From assembly GCA_034401795.1 (NCBI GenBank), contig CM067367.1:31051337-31115336 (forward strand): 64,000 nucleotides of DNA, given 5' to 3'. Positions 35,065 through 45,799 of the stretch are shown piece after piece (position 1 is the first letter of the stretch; every line of letters starts with the position of its first letter). The notes beneath the pieces were generated by a model. That model saw nothing but the letters and a program-made list of their open reading frames with translations. It searched no databases and had not been told where the DNA came from. Origin of the DNA: Chaetoderma sp. LZ-2023a (lineage: Eukaryota > Mollusca > Caudofoveata > Chaetodermatida > Chaetodermatidae). A program made the position numbers and the translations under genes.

Positions 35065-36235
35065 TGGAACACAAACGCAAAGATAACAGTGTTCTAAGGA
35101 GAAATGTATATTCCATGTGAACGATTTTAAAAATATTACCCCACCGCCACTACATAGTGTAAATAGATTTACCTCCATATGCTATTGTATAGCCTGGAAG
35201 AAATAAAGAGAACTTGAACTTGCTTGCCGGCTAAAGGCTTTTGTGAGCATAAACTAGTGGGTTTGAAAACGTTTAGCCAGTGTGCATGCTTTATGCAGGC
35301 CTAGCCACTATCCGGACTTATTAGGTTAGTACTTAGTAGACGTGATCGCCGAAAGGAGTACCAGCCCCCCTGCGCAATGCAAGAAGGTTGCATCCGAAAA
35401 TGGTTGCCATGAGTACCTATACTCGCTATACCGCCAGACTTCGCTGATTTCCTCCTGAATGATATGGCGAGGAACAGAAATGGATATGGATACAAAACAG
35501 AACACAATGCGCAGGCAGGCACAATCCCTCTCTAAATGTAAGAAGGCTTTGCGACACAGATTAGAGGGGTTCGCTGAGCAGGAAGAACGAGTTGAACTTT
35601 AAGATCCTCTAGTCTAGTGCCCTACGGACGATGGCGGGTGGTGTTGCTTTGAGAATTCGAAAGCTACCTAACATTAGTTACGTCTAATTGTCACAAACCA
35701 TGTAGTGACATGTGATGACGAAAGGTAAAAAGGCTATGCGTATGCTTGCGCATTATCTGGTTCTCATCAAGTGGGCTGAAATGGTGTCGGATGTTTGGGA
35801 GACGGCAGTATGCGCTCTCGAGGGGTTACCTGTGTAGCCATGATGAGGTGGCATTTCAAACAGAAAGCAAGGTGTTAGCCACGTGTGGGGTGGCGAGTGA
35901 GTGTATTTCAAGTAGCAGGTGAGAGTGTGAAAAAACAGCCTAAACTTTGAGGAAGGTGAGTGGTTATTACGATTTTGTTCCAATATAATGCAGTACTTAG
36001 TGTATAATAAGCAGCTATTGTACTACTGTAAAAAGCTATATTAATAATAATAGTAATGAATGAATCTTTAGTCAAATTAGGCCATCGTCCCTTGCGTGAA
36101 TACAATGACAATAACACTAATATGTATAATTGGTGACTTTATACAATACATTATTAAACCTTGTGGCAATGCATGCATGTAAGAATAGATCCGCTATATA
36201 CAGTGTCGGTACATTCAGTTACGAATGATATCTTG
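35065..36235. other. No gene recognised
   Basis: A polyadenylation-like AATAAAGAGAACTTGAACTT occurs at 35202-35221. Frames of 61-76 codons (35301-35522, 35753-35983 and 35908-36117) show no motif. Confidence 0.35.
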
Positions 36236-36238
36236 AGC

Positions 36239-36513
36239 CTAACAACATAACCACGCGCTGAAAAAAGCATGGGGTCCAAGTAAAAATGAAAAGGCTGTGC
36301 AAATGTATGTATATAAAATGCTAGCACCGGTATTGCCATCTGGAATCATGATTGATAAATATAACATCGTAGCAGCAAGACACAGCCCGGTCATAATGCA
36401 GATCGAGCTAATCCCAATCACAGTCAAGGTTATCATAAGAATAGTAGCAGTGCAACCGACTACAGTTAAATACAGTTCAAATACACAGTAGATCATGGGT
36501 GTGAATCGCAGTG
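36239..36513 (-). CDS. Possible terminal exon encoding two to three membrane helices
   Basis: On the minus strand an acceptor-like AAACTGACTGCAG precedes an open frame of about 91 codons ending in a TAG or TGA-class stop after FFSAWLCC. It encodes three hydrophobic segments (around ELYLTVVGCTATILMITLTV, IGISSICIMTGLCLAATML and ILYTYICTAFSFLLG) with a short polar turn (MIPDGNTGAS). The layout would suit the last helices of a small tetraspan protein of the claudin/PMP22 type, but no signature motif is present. AT-rich DNA can give hydrophobic frames by chance, so this is only a candidate. Confidence 0.25.
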
Positions 36514-36519
36514 CTGCAG

Positions 36520-37025
36520 TCAGTTTTTAAGTGGCTATGCGATCACACACGCTGGTAGAATGATCTTAGTCACAGAATTTCATGGGTGGAATATGACCAA
36601 ATCTTTTACCAGTTTTTAGCAGGGAGCGCAGTTATTGGGCTGCAGATCGTTACATCCAGGCTTCTGTATGTTCTTCCCGACCCATTCCTTCAACGGATAT
36701 CCTGCATACTCCAGTTACTTCATACTGTTTTCTGAGGAGCGGAGACCAGGCAGCAGAAAAAAGATCAGCAGGCTCTGCCCGGCTCAGGCGTTCAAGACGT
36801 TCAATTTAATGCACTTATCTACCCATCTACTTGCTAGTAGCGAGTTTAAAGTGTGAGGATACAATGCAGAGTGTGCCAGCAGCTATGCAGATGACACTGG
36901 TGGAACAAGTTGCAATTGATGCAACTGAGATGGTTAAAGTGGCTACGCAGTGTTGCCAACCTGTTGCAGAGTTGCCCCCTACTATTACTCTAGGCACGAA
37001 TATGCTTCTCCATCTCGAATAGTTA
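36520..37025. other. No gene recognised
   Basis: Plus-strand frames 36635-36856 and 36831-37022 (63-73 codons) have no recognised motif. They could hold an upstream exon of the membrane-protein candidate on the other strand, but I could not find one. Confidence 0.3.
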
Positions 37026-37027
37026 TA

Positions 37028-37510
37028 GATTTGGCTGGTATCTATCTAGTACTTGTTTACAGGTCACATTCATGCCATAGCTATAAAATCCCCAGTTTTA
37101 CACTGGTACCTATTTATATGCCATGGTGGAGAAAGACAACGAGGAGTGAAGGCGATTACCTAAGTCTCCAGCCAGATGCAGTCGGCTGACTAGAGACACG
37201 ATCTCGAGACCACAGCTTCACAGCTTGGCATAATACCGTCTGAGCAATGACCACCTCTCTCCATCTAAATTGAAGAAGTTATTGGTTTGATTGGCATCTA
37301 CCAAGTCCCTGATAATAGGTCCCATTCACGCCATAGCTAGGCTGCTTTCACTTCAGTCTATTATTGGCAACTTTGCCAGTTTTACACCGGTACCCATTTA
37401 TACTCCTTGACGGAGAGCGACAACGAGGAATGAAGGAGATTGTTTATGTCTCCACCGATCGCCAACCAACTGATCAGAGTCGTGGATCAGATCTTCATGA
37501 TATGTTATTA
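37028..37510. repeat. Two tandem, diverged copies of a SINE-like repeat
   Basis: Copy one (37028-37260) and copy two (37285-37510) share, in order: GGC(T/A)GGTATCTA-like start, CATTCATGCCATAGCTA, CAGTTTTACACTGGTACC, ATTTATA, GGAGA-GACAACGAGGA(G/A)TGAAGG and TCTCCA. I know this phrase (ACCGGTACCCATTTATACTC) from a repeat found widely in marine invertebrates. After copy one, GATCTCGAGACCACAG and GTCTGAGCAATGACCACC look like a tRNA-related head on the minus strand. Confidence 0.5.
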
Positions 37511-37672
37511 CTTGCCGCATTAAAAATTACAGCTTGTCTCAGAACCTAGAAGATGGGAAATCCTAAATGGACCAAAATTTTTCAGGTATTCTGTGGTTTA
37601 AAGTCCGTATGCAAACACAATTTTAATAGCCATGCATACAATATACTTGAGCTACAATCAAAATCCGTCTCC

Positions 37673-37693
37673 CACACACACACACACACACAT
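37673..37693. repeat. (CA)n microsatellite
   Basis: About ten CA units, directly abutting the broken left edge of CRE-MITE copy 9. Confidence 0.9.
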
Positions 37694-37888
37694 ATATTTC
37701 CAAATATTCAACAGCATGTTTATTAATAGTAGAGACATACAATTCGTACAACGTCAGACTATTAAAGACGGGCCAAATAGAATCATTTGTGACGTAATGA
37801 TGATGAGGTCGTCCTACACGCCGCTTAGCTGATTGTGACGTCATATGACGTCAGATAATAGATGGATTCTTTGGAAAGATGTATTAGC
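37694..37888 (+). mobile_element. CRE-MITE copy 9, right half only
   Basis: It starts inside the palindrome right arm (CCAAATATTCAACAGCATGT) and continues through TTTATTAATAGTAGAGACAT, GTCAGACTATTAAAGACGGG and ATATGACGTCAGATAATAG to ATGGATTCTTTGGAAAGATG. It is closest to copy 2, with which it shares CACGCCGCTTAGCTGATT. The left half has been replaced by the CA microsatellite. Confidence 0.8.
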
Positions 37889-38106
37889 GTAGTTAGCGTC
37901 CTAATCACGCCAGCGCGTGTGTACGATGGCATCAGTCTTCCACGTGAGCCACCATACACACGCACTATAACAACGGCCGAAGTTATAACATTAACACTCG
38001 CGGGCCGGGGAAACTAGCCTGCAAAGAAGTGCTGAGATACACACTTTCCGCAATCCAGCTACAAAATTACATTCAGAGAGGAAGTCATGTACACATGATC
38101 TCTATA

Positions 38107-38522
38107 AAACCATGTAGCAATAGACATTTCAACTCTATCCATCCATCATATGACGTCATAATCAACTACGTGACGTGAAGGTTGACGTCATAATTATGAC
38201 GTCAAGAATGATTCGACGTCAGGAATGATTCGAAATAGTCCTTCTTTAACGCTTAATAGTCCGACACGTTGTACGAATTGTATGTCTTTACCATTTAATA
38301 AACATTCTGGTGAATATTTTTGAAACTAATTTAACTGGGCGCTGTTGCTGCCAACAGCACCCAGTCAAATTTGTTTCAAAATATTTAACTGCTTATCTGT
38401 CTAGTTTTCTGGAAATTGATAGGCAGGGAGTTCAGGGATCGATCGATACCAACAGGAGTGAGGTGTGGGTGACGCTTAGGTAGAGGTGGGCGGGGCATAA
38501 CTAAAACTGGAAAGATACATTG
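38107..38522 (-). mobile_element. CRE-MITE copy 10, rich in TGACGTCA
   Basis: Begins ACATTTCAACTCTATCCATC and contains CATATGACGTCATAATCAAC, GTTGACGTCATAATTATGAC and ATTCGACGTCAGG, i.e. two perfect TGACGTCA octamers plus partial ones. A short tandem duplication (GACGTCA(A/G)GAATGATTCGA) is present. The palindrome is complete (AAACTAATTTAACTGGGCGC and partner), and the copy ends TAAAACTGGAAAGATACATT. Confidence 0.9.
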
Positions 38523-38607
38523 CTTCTATCCAACTCCTGACACAAATAGGCTACCCCGGAAAATAGCAACCGTATCTACTGAATGCACTAACTGTGCCTA
38601 GTCGCGA

Positions 38608-38608
<1 letters not shown>

Positions 38609-38667
<59 letters not shown>
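38609..38667. repeat. (TTA)n microsatellite
   Basis: About twenty uninterrupted ATT/TTA units. Confidence 0.95.
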
Positions 38668-38881
38668 CAAGATTTCGTGAGATATTTGCTGTGGTAAGCA
38701 GCAATGCCAACAATCCTATGTTTAATAATAATTTGAACTAGGCGAACTATCAACGGAGGAATCCAGTTTTAGCTATGTACCGCCCATATTTAGCTACGCC
38801 CCACAGACACTTCACAGCCAGTGTTGGGACAACCGATCGCGCCCAGTAAATCGGTTTCAAAATATTCAACAGCATGTGTGG

Positions 38882-39220
38882 GAGACTGTAGGATACAACT
38901 GATTGTGACTTGTCACTCAGCAGTTTCTGTGAAGGATGGTTCGGGAATAGATCGGAAATGGTGTATAATGATGTTGCTAATAACATCCAGTGAAGGGAGC
39001 TATAGCGCAATAATAACTAGAAGAGGAATCTCGTTGTACATTCCAAATATATATTCACTACTTAAAATCTGAACTAACTTTGTAAAGCTTAAACTATATT
39101 GCTTTAGGATAACTTTAACTAAACTGAACTTTCATTATACTAGAACACAATGGCTGGTATAATGCTAGAAGTTAACTGTGACAAGGGAACGAGCTGAACT
39201 CCCTCAATGATATACAAGTA

Positions 39221-39274
<54 letters not shown>

Positions 39275-39367
39275 ACGACTCTCACATTGACCTGCATTCA
39301 CAGTGAGGGGATATGAGAGTCACTACTAGCATCTGATCACCTAAAGCTACACACATTCAATCCCGCA
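38882..39367. other. Insertion of unknown type within CRE-MITE copy 11
   Basis: The inserted DNA starts GTGGGAGACTGTAGG and ends GCAAGTTCCACGACAGG. It contains an (AT)n run at 39224-39271 flanked by ACTCTCACATTGACC and GAGAGTCACT. It has no convincing ORF (83 codons at most) and no clear terminal inverted repeats. Confidence 0.45.
39224..39271. repeat. (AT)n microsatellite
   Basis: About twenty-four AT units, self-complementary. Confidence 0.95.
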
Positions 39368-39544
39368 AGTTCCACGACAGGATGTTTATTAAATAGTAAA
39401 GACACAATACGTACAACAACACTCGTGAGCATTCGTGACGAACTTAGCTACGTCATTCATGACGTAATTGATCATGACGTCATCATACACGTCACGTAGT
39501 TAATTAGGACGCTATGCAATAGGAGATACTTGACTCTTCCATTT

Positions 39545-40235
39545 ATCTGTTGTGTCGTTATTAGGGCTGGCTATATCATATAACTGCGCTCACATTGTTC
39601 GATAAACGCGTGATATAAGCTATCACAGATAAACGTCTCGTTTTGCCCTCCCAAGTGGTTTCGATGTATCGTCATATAGAAACCTACGCTCCCTGGCCAG
39701 AGTGGCTCTCACTCAACGCGCTTAAAAAATAATCAGTACATACAAGTCTCTACAAAATAAGTATATCCTATAATGTTCGTTTATGGGACTAAATTTCAAG
39801 CCATCGTCATTGTCCTGCAAACGCTAATTAATACGACAAATTCAACTTGCGTACACCAGTTAACTATAGGGCCTACTCGACTACTGGCATAGTTTAGCTA
39901 ACAACCAGTAGAATAAAATCAACTATTATTCCCTAGTTGTACGTGTTCTATGTTTTATATTCATACGCGAATGTTGCTGTTAAATGCCCCAATAAAACAT
40001 GGCATAGCATGTTCATAGCAGATCGTGTATGTACAACTAATACAGATCATAGCGACGCAAACCGACCCAATTACCGTCTTAAATTCAAGATCACAGATAG
40101 CCATTGCTTTATCAGTATATCTACCGGTCATTAATATAGGTAGTTGATTTGCGTAGGCATGTTATAGCCATCATCACAGCAACACATAAGCTGACTCGAA
40201 AGAAACGTTGGTAAGTTAATGTATTATATAATATA
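39545..40235. other. No gene recognised
   Basis: AT-rich spacer. The 65-codon frame at 39937-40134 has no known motif. Confidence 0.35.
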
Positions 40236-40238
40236 GAC

Positions 40239-40244
40239 CTATTG

Positions 40245-40321
<77 letters not shown>
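40239..40321. repeat. (CT)n(CA)n compound microsatellite
   Basis: About thirty CT units followed by nine CA units. Confidence 0.95.
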
Positions 40322-40322
<1 letters not shown>

Positions 40323-40324
40323 CT

Positions 40325-41028
40325 CTTCCGTTTATCGCCCATCTCCCTGCTCTTCTGCTCTCGCCTATCTCTGTCTATGCGCTTCGTCTCCTATCTCCCA
40401 ATCTCTTCCCACCCGCTCTCTATCTCTATCACCTCCCGCTATGTGTCTCATGTGACGTCGGTAAGGCCGAGCGATTTGATGTATGACGTCACTTAGTTAG
40501 TCAACCATGGCCGACAGTCAAGGAAAATACACGTTTTAATCTAGATCACTAATTTTATTCTACGAATTTAATACATATTTCAACTTATAAAACTATGAAT
40601 ACTATAACGACGCTAGAAATAATATAATTATGATTAATAAAGATGAGTACACCGTTGATTATGATGAATACATTCTATAACTTCTTACATTATTCAAACT
40701 CACTTTTCACAACAATCCGCCAGCTACAGTATCTAACTCAACTCTCAGAACGACTAACCAATTCTACCAACAACAATAACAACAACTATCCTCTCGGGAG
40801 AGCACATCACAACTGTTCACAGTATTACAAATCAGCCATCCTTTCATGCTCAAACTACCACCCCTCGCTTAGATCATACACATCCGTGCACCAGACAACC
40901 ATTAGTGTCAAATTACAAATAAAGTGGTCACACTGACTGCCCACTTCATCTACAGACAAACTGAACGTGAGAGTCATTCCAGACATTAATATCAACATGT
41001 GGCCGTGGGAACATAGCCTACTGACGTA
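40325..41028. other. No gene recognised
   Basis: Two TGACGTC(A/G) sites (at about 40454 and 40484) occur outside any recognisable CRE-MITE. A CAA-rich tract (ACCAACAACAATAACAACAA) lies near 40760. The 97-codon frame at 40643-40936 has no known motif. Confidence 0.35.
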
Positions 41029-41029
41029 T

Positions 41030-41128
41030 GGGCGTGTGCGTGCGTGCGTGCATGCGTTCGTGTGTGCGTGCGTGTGTATGTGCGTGCGTGAGTGCGTGAG
41101 TGCGTGTGTGCGTGCGTGCATGCGTGCT
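41030..41128. repeat. (GTGC)n/(GTGA)n microsatellite
   Basis: GTGCGTGC and GTGAGTGC units. The antisense His-Thr-Ala-rich frames here are array translations. Confidence 0.85.
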
Positions 41129-41467
41129 ACAAATTTGTAAACTTTTACACTCACTCCGTCCCTCTGTACCTCGTGGGGTAGTGTCGCGCCACTCCAGTGT
41201 ATCATGTCGACTCGCCGCGCCACAAGTGCATGACGAATGATGAAGCTGGTTAGCATCCGGTCTCAGGGTGACAGACGTTGTACGAGACTGCCCTGCGGGT
41301 AACAAATACCGGCTCCTAAGGCCGGTGGAACTCAATCATTCTGGCGGGGCTGTGCGACCATCGTCCATTAAATACATCCCAAGAATTTGTGTCACCAGTA
41401 TGCCTGTCCATAGCAATTTCGTGATCTATGAACTTACAAGATTTGATTTGGTGACCTAAAAATATAA

Positions 41468-44400
41468 GTCTATACAATGATTTTAAATAAACAATTATAA
41501 ATATGCTAGATAAACCTAAAACAAGAGCATACGAAAATACGAGACATAGAGACACGTAGATGGACTTTTAAAAATGGGGCTCCCGGAGGTACCACACAGA
41601 CTCGTAAGTCCGCAGAGGTATCCCCGCAAGGGAGGCTCCCATACACGAGATGTAACTAATTAGCATAATATAAGTTATTATACCTCTAAGCTGAAGGGAA
41701 GAAGATTATCTCTGACGAAAAGTCATGTGCCTCACGCAGTCACTACTCCTAGTGCTATTTTGGTGAGGAGTATTATCCTCGCATGGACCGTCGTCGCTGA
41801 ATCCTTGCGAGAGGCAAGTGCCTCGCATGGGCCTCTGTCTCGGGAAGGTGTCGCCACTGCTTAAAGCGGAAGAAGAGTAGTAGGAGGCGAAAATGGGCCC
41901 ACTCTAATATTTCAACCAAAAAAAACGCTTGAAAATGACCATACCTAGTGAGATTATGACTATAAGGTTGCGTGCAGTTTTACGTGAAGACGGGATGAAC
42001 GATTCCCGAAGGAATCCCACGTCACCGTCTTATGTGATTCATAGTATGCTGAATTAGTAGTCGAAGCTTTATTTATGCAGGCCTTCTGCTTTGCTTAATT
42101 AGCTTTTAGTTTTGAGAAACAAGAACTATATTAGGATGCAAATGGCTGGTATCTACCTAGCTATTAGACATGGCTGTCATTGAGAACAGATGCCCTAAGA
42201 CATTAATACTGAATACAGCGCTCATACATGTTACTTAGTAAGATCTCTGAACTGGATAAGAATCCGAACATCTCGCTCCGTAACCACATAAAACATTACC
42301 GGAAATAGGTTACCTTTCACGAAAGCATTATTAGGCAATTGTCCTATCGTTATGGTGGGAGTAAGAGAGACTGCAGTGCGGGAGGATTGTTCAGCAAATA
42401 AAATAATAATTAAGATATGTTTTCGCAGTGCTTTCCTACATTGGCAAAAGTGCTAACTACTAAGTATCCGAAGATACGGAGGGAATGTATGTGATACCAC
42501 ACCCTGGCCATCACCGCTCGGAAACCCCAATAATTTCTCAGAGTCAGATCAGCCCATGGTGCGGATAGGGACATCCAAACAATTAAGAAGCCACAAGGCT
42601 GAGTGGAGCATGAAGAGCGACAAAATCTTGGAGTTATGAGTCTTACCGGAGTGCGGGGCTAGATTATCGCACTGCCGGAAGAGAAGAGTATACTACAGAT
42701 TTCTTAACGAAGAAAGTTTCTCTAATCATATTGAACCTATCCTATCGAGCTGAATAGAAATGGTTTAGTCAGTAGCATGCCGGGCTAAACAGAGTTATAG
42801 CACGGACAGCGACCTCAGTGAAAAATTGTTGGTGGCAGAAGAAAGTGTTGCATGTATAAGTGTTGCTGTATAGTGTTTCCTACGTGCACTGCAGTCCTAT
42901 ATTTTCTATGAATAAACAAAACATATGAACTGATGGCTACTGGCCATATAGATATAACTAAACTAACCAGAACAATCAATACAGAGTAATATGATCAGAA
43001 TGATATATTTTAGCACAGGTTAATGAACCTACTACGGTGCGGTTAGTAAATCACCTTACAGAAAATGAGAATAACTATAAACAAATACAGAAATTATAAC
43101 TAGCGGTCCTAAGACCGTTATGGTACTTTTTAGTCATTGGGACCATTCTTACAGATACAATATAATTAGAGAAATATATATAGCGAAATAATTAAAACGT
43201 GAAGTATAGTCATTCTTAAGTTAGGCTATCCTGTTACTGAAATTGATGTCATTTCGTAGTTGCCGCGCGTTGATGCATTCTCAGGAAGCTGGAAAGCTCC
43301 CACAGGTTGGTTCCCGCAAGTTGGTTTCCACAAACAGGATTCCCGCAAGAACACTCATGGAGGGAGTACATCGCTCAGCACTGTAAGCCTAATAGGATGT
43401 CTAACGAGCAGTCAGCAAATGATACGATAGTACTACTCCTGTGAAGAAAGTTCCCGTACACCGATGGCATGGATGGAAGTTGACAACAACCTGATCACAA
43501 GCGGGGGTTGTCAGATGCAAATGAAGATACAAAACAAAGCGTATCGGTGCTGGGTACGTCAGCCAGCTCTGAAGACACACCGGGCAGAGTTTACTTGCTG
43601 CGGTCGAAAGTTAGAAGAAGCTACACAACATTAGTGCAGTGACAATTGAAATACCACTTTTAGGCGTGGCCGGCAGATCCGGCGAGTCATCCATCAACAC
43701 CCTGCCTCTACATCTGTAGAATCACATTTTCAGGCCGTAAAGGCCTCACCGCAAGTTCGTGTTCCAAAGTAGATATAGATATTTGTGAACGATATTTAGA
43801 AAGTTCCAAATTGCTCCCGCAAGTAGGGAGTTACAAAATTGTTTTTAGTGCGGTGGGTTGGCACTGCTGACTACGGGAGAGAACCCGTCAGAAAACAAAG
43901 TTATATGCGAAATATCTGTCGCTCAATAGTAGCTAGTACAAGTCCAACCTGTTTGGCCCCTGGCCGAGGATGCTCTCGATCTCTGGATCGCGTCTCCTTT
44001 TATACTCCTCGTGACGTCACAGGCACAGGCTCCAACTAATCATCGTTCGAGCAACAGCCAATCAGCACGTAGCTAATAATAGCACAGTCGAATGTTCTAG
44101 ACCATTCTAGAAGTTCTGCGCCCACGTAGTTATGACGTCACGGCAATATTTTGAAGATAATCAAGCAGGGTTTTCCGTAGATAACTCAGCCATTTCTTAA
44201 CCGATTTTTAAATGGTTTACAGATTTGAAAAGCCCGTCGAATTCTGGTTTTGAGTAATGCCAGATTTAACGGGAATAAGTAATCAAAAAGGAGAGTACCA
44301 TCTCTGTACACTAAAAGCATCATCCTATCTTGGTCGTAAATTACGTGCTCCATCAAAAATATCATCTAAGCGCGCGCATGCGCATTATGTGCTTTAACGA

Positions 44401-44552
44401 ACTTAGTCATTTTCGCAATGCGATCTCTCTCATAGGCCCATATACGCTTATGGCTCTACCCAGGGGCATGTTCAGCGAACGAATCCAGAACGGGCAGCAT
44501 GTACCCAGCTTAGCTGGTACGGCCGGTACCCGACCGGTCGATCCAAACTACA
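41468..44552 (-). repeat. 3' long terminal repeat (3085 bp)
   Basis: From GTCTATACAATGATTTTA at the left to AACTACA at the right it matches 53213-59388 throughout, with scattered substitutions and several indels. For example, 43692-43799 is absent from the other copy, and a block of about 150 bp is missing next to 42370. On the minus strand it begins TGTAGTTTGG. It contains a TATA box and a TGACGTCA site. Such length is unusual for gypsy LTRs. The large indels point to an old insertion. Confidence 0.8.
43996..44019 (-). promoter_or_regulatory. LTR promoter: TGACGTCA plus TATAAAAGG
   Basis: On the minus strand TGACGTCACGAGGAG is followed directly by TATAAAAGG. The perfect CRE octamer occupies 44012-44019 and the TATA box 43996-44004. 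The arrangement is kept in the other LTR, which supports function at the time of insertion. Confidence 0.6.
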
Positions 44553-44564
44553 CCACCCCCTCCT
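44553..44564 (-). promoter_or_regulatory. Polypurine tract
   Basis: The minus strand reads AGGAGGGGGTGG immediately before the TG that opens the 3' LTR. In retroelements this tract primes plus-strand DNA synthesis, and its position fixes both the LTR edge and the element orientation. Confidence 0.65.
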
Positions 44565-44867
44565 AGTTTGACATTTGTAGCAAACGATCGCGCATGGAGG
44601 ATCGATGCATGGACCTACGCTAGGCGGGAATTATAGACTTCCTGGGCAGGTGTGTGGCCAGAGAGGAGTAGTGATGCAATAGACACGTATTCAAGAGACA
44701 GAGCGCATAGAGGTGCCAAGAGGAGGTGGGGGGGGGCATACTTTTAGTTTTCAATTTTTTACCTGGAATTATTTTTCCAGGCCTTTTCTTTTTTTGTTTT
44801 GTTTTATTAATGTTATGGTGCGGGCTGTAACTTTATTTAGTAAATGATTCTAATCAATAGCTCGCAT

Positions 44868-44914
44868 GGGTGTTCTCTCCGAGTGCGGATAATCATTATC
44901 TCCGCAGAGAACAC
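44868..44914. repeat. Perfect-arm hairpin GGGTGTTCTCT
   Basis: GGGTGTTCTCTCCG pairs with the downstream AGAGAACACCC, and GCGGATAATCATTATC is itself partly palindromic within the loop. It lies just inside the 3' end of the retroelement, next to an (AT)n run (44968-44998). Confidence 0.55.
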
Positions 44915-44963
44915 CCAAGCTCCAACATACCACAATTTAAGTTTTAAATATATAATATAGTAA

Positions 44964-45000
<37 letters not shown>

Positions 45001-45030
45001 TATACATATATGAACCATGTAACATACCCT

Positions 45031-45645
45031 TTATGGGGTATTTAGTGAATCACTCCGAATTACTTGCGCACCCCGGTTAAATAAAGGGGCTGCGAAATTT
45101 CCCCATTGAGTCTGGGTCCCGTGACTGACGGTGGTTGGTCGCGGTGGATGCACTATCATAGCTGAGATGCGTTCACTATTACTGGCACTGTCGGAAATAT
45201 CTGAAGTGATGGTGGCAGATATATGCATGTCCATAATGTCTCTCACAGTTACTGCCGGTTCTAATATATCCGTCTGTAAGGCAGCGGCGGTACTAGTGGT
45301 TGCTAATGTCATTGATGCTGTAGTGGTGGTAGTCGTCGTGGTCGCTGTAGCTGTTGTGGTGATGGCGGTGAGCTGTACCATCGGCTGAGGCCATGATGCG
45401 GGAGCGGATATGTCAAGAGATGACATCTTCCGAAACTTAGCATATTTTAACAAATGATTTGTGGTAACGTTAGGTACGGGCTGAATGTCCTGTGTCTGGG
45501 CGATTCGTCTCTTTCCCAAGTATGGACGTTCCGGCTTAGTTCCCTTTCTGATAGCTGGGTCAGAAAGGCTAGGAGGCAGATGCTGGATAATACGGGTCGG
45601 AGTTATACTAATCGCTGCAGGTTGCGACGGTCCCTTGTCCCACAC
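45031..45645 (-). CDS. Unassigned ORF of 204 codons near the 3' end of the gypsy internal region
   Basis: The frame is open for 204 residues, starting MWDKGPSQPAAISITPTRII. It is rich in Thr, Ser, Ala and Pro, with a poly-Thr tract (codons about 105-115) encoded by ACC/ACG/ACA codons. There is no signal peptide, membrane helix or zinc finger, so it is not an obvious envelope gene. A TATA-like TATAAAAGGAGG lies about 75 bp upstream. It may be an accessory ORF of the retroelement or part of another nested element. I do not recognise it. Confidence 0.35.
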   Translation of the reverse strand: MWDKGPSQPAAISITPTRIIQHLPPSLSDPAIRKGTKPERPYLGKRRIAQTQDIQPVPNVTTNHLLKYAKFRKMSSLDISAPASWPQPMVQLTAITTTATATTTTTTTTASMTLATTSTAAALQTDILEPAVTVRDIMDMHISATITSDISDSASNSERISAMIVHPPRPTTVSHGTQTQWGNFAAPLFNRGAQVIRSDSLNTP

Positions 45646-45716
45646 GAAAGAAGCCTAATGCTATCTGTTCTTCCCTGGTGTCGAGTTTTGACGGGAAGAC
45701 AAAGTTTCAGGGCGCG

Positions 45717-45745
45717 CTTCCTCCTTTTATACTATTTGGTGATGT
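45717..45745 (-). promoter_or_regulatory. Promoter-like TATAAAAGGAGG with upstream TGACATCA
   Basis: The minus strand reads TGACATCACCAAATAG then TATAAAAGGAGG. Order and spacing copy the LTR promoters at 43996-44019 and 55720-55743, with one base changed in the octamer. It stands upstream of the 204-codon ORF. Confidence 0.4.
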
Positions 45746-45799
45746 CACAGGTGGCGGATGGCCACACCCAAAAGTTTTAATAGGTGATTCGGTCAGCCC

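Larger units (their letters stand above)
38758..39540 (+). mobile_element. CRE-MITE copy 11, split by a 486-bp insertion
   Basis: The left part (38758-38881) has CCAGTTTTAGCTATGTACCG and ends in the right palindrome arm (TTTCAAAATATTCAACAGCA). The right part (39368-39540) resumes with GGATGTTTATTAAATAG and ends with TGACGTCA sites (TGATCATGACGTCATCATAC). The left palindrome arm is missing. The join CAGCATGT versus ACAGGATGTTTATT suggests insertion at the ATGT next to the hairpin. Confidence 0.75.

Noticed and set aside
40855-41256. Minus-strand ORF of 133 codons
   Set aside because: Its middle is the GTGC microsatellite read as His-Thr-Ala-Arg, and neither flank shows a domain.
45131-45388. 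Plus-strand Val-rich ORF
   Set aside because: Antisense shadow of the Thr-rich 204-codon ORF on the minus strand.
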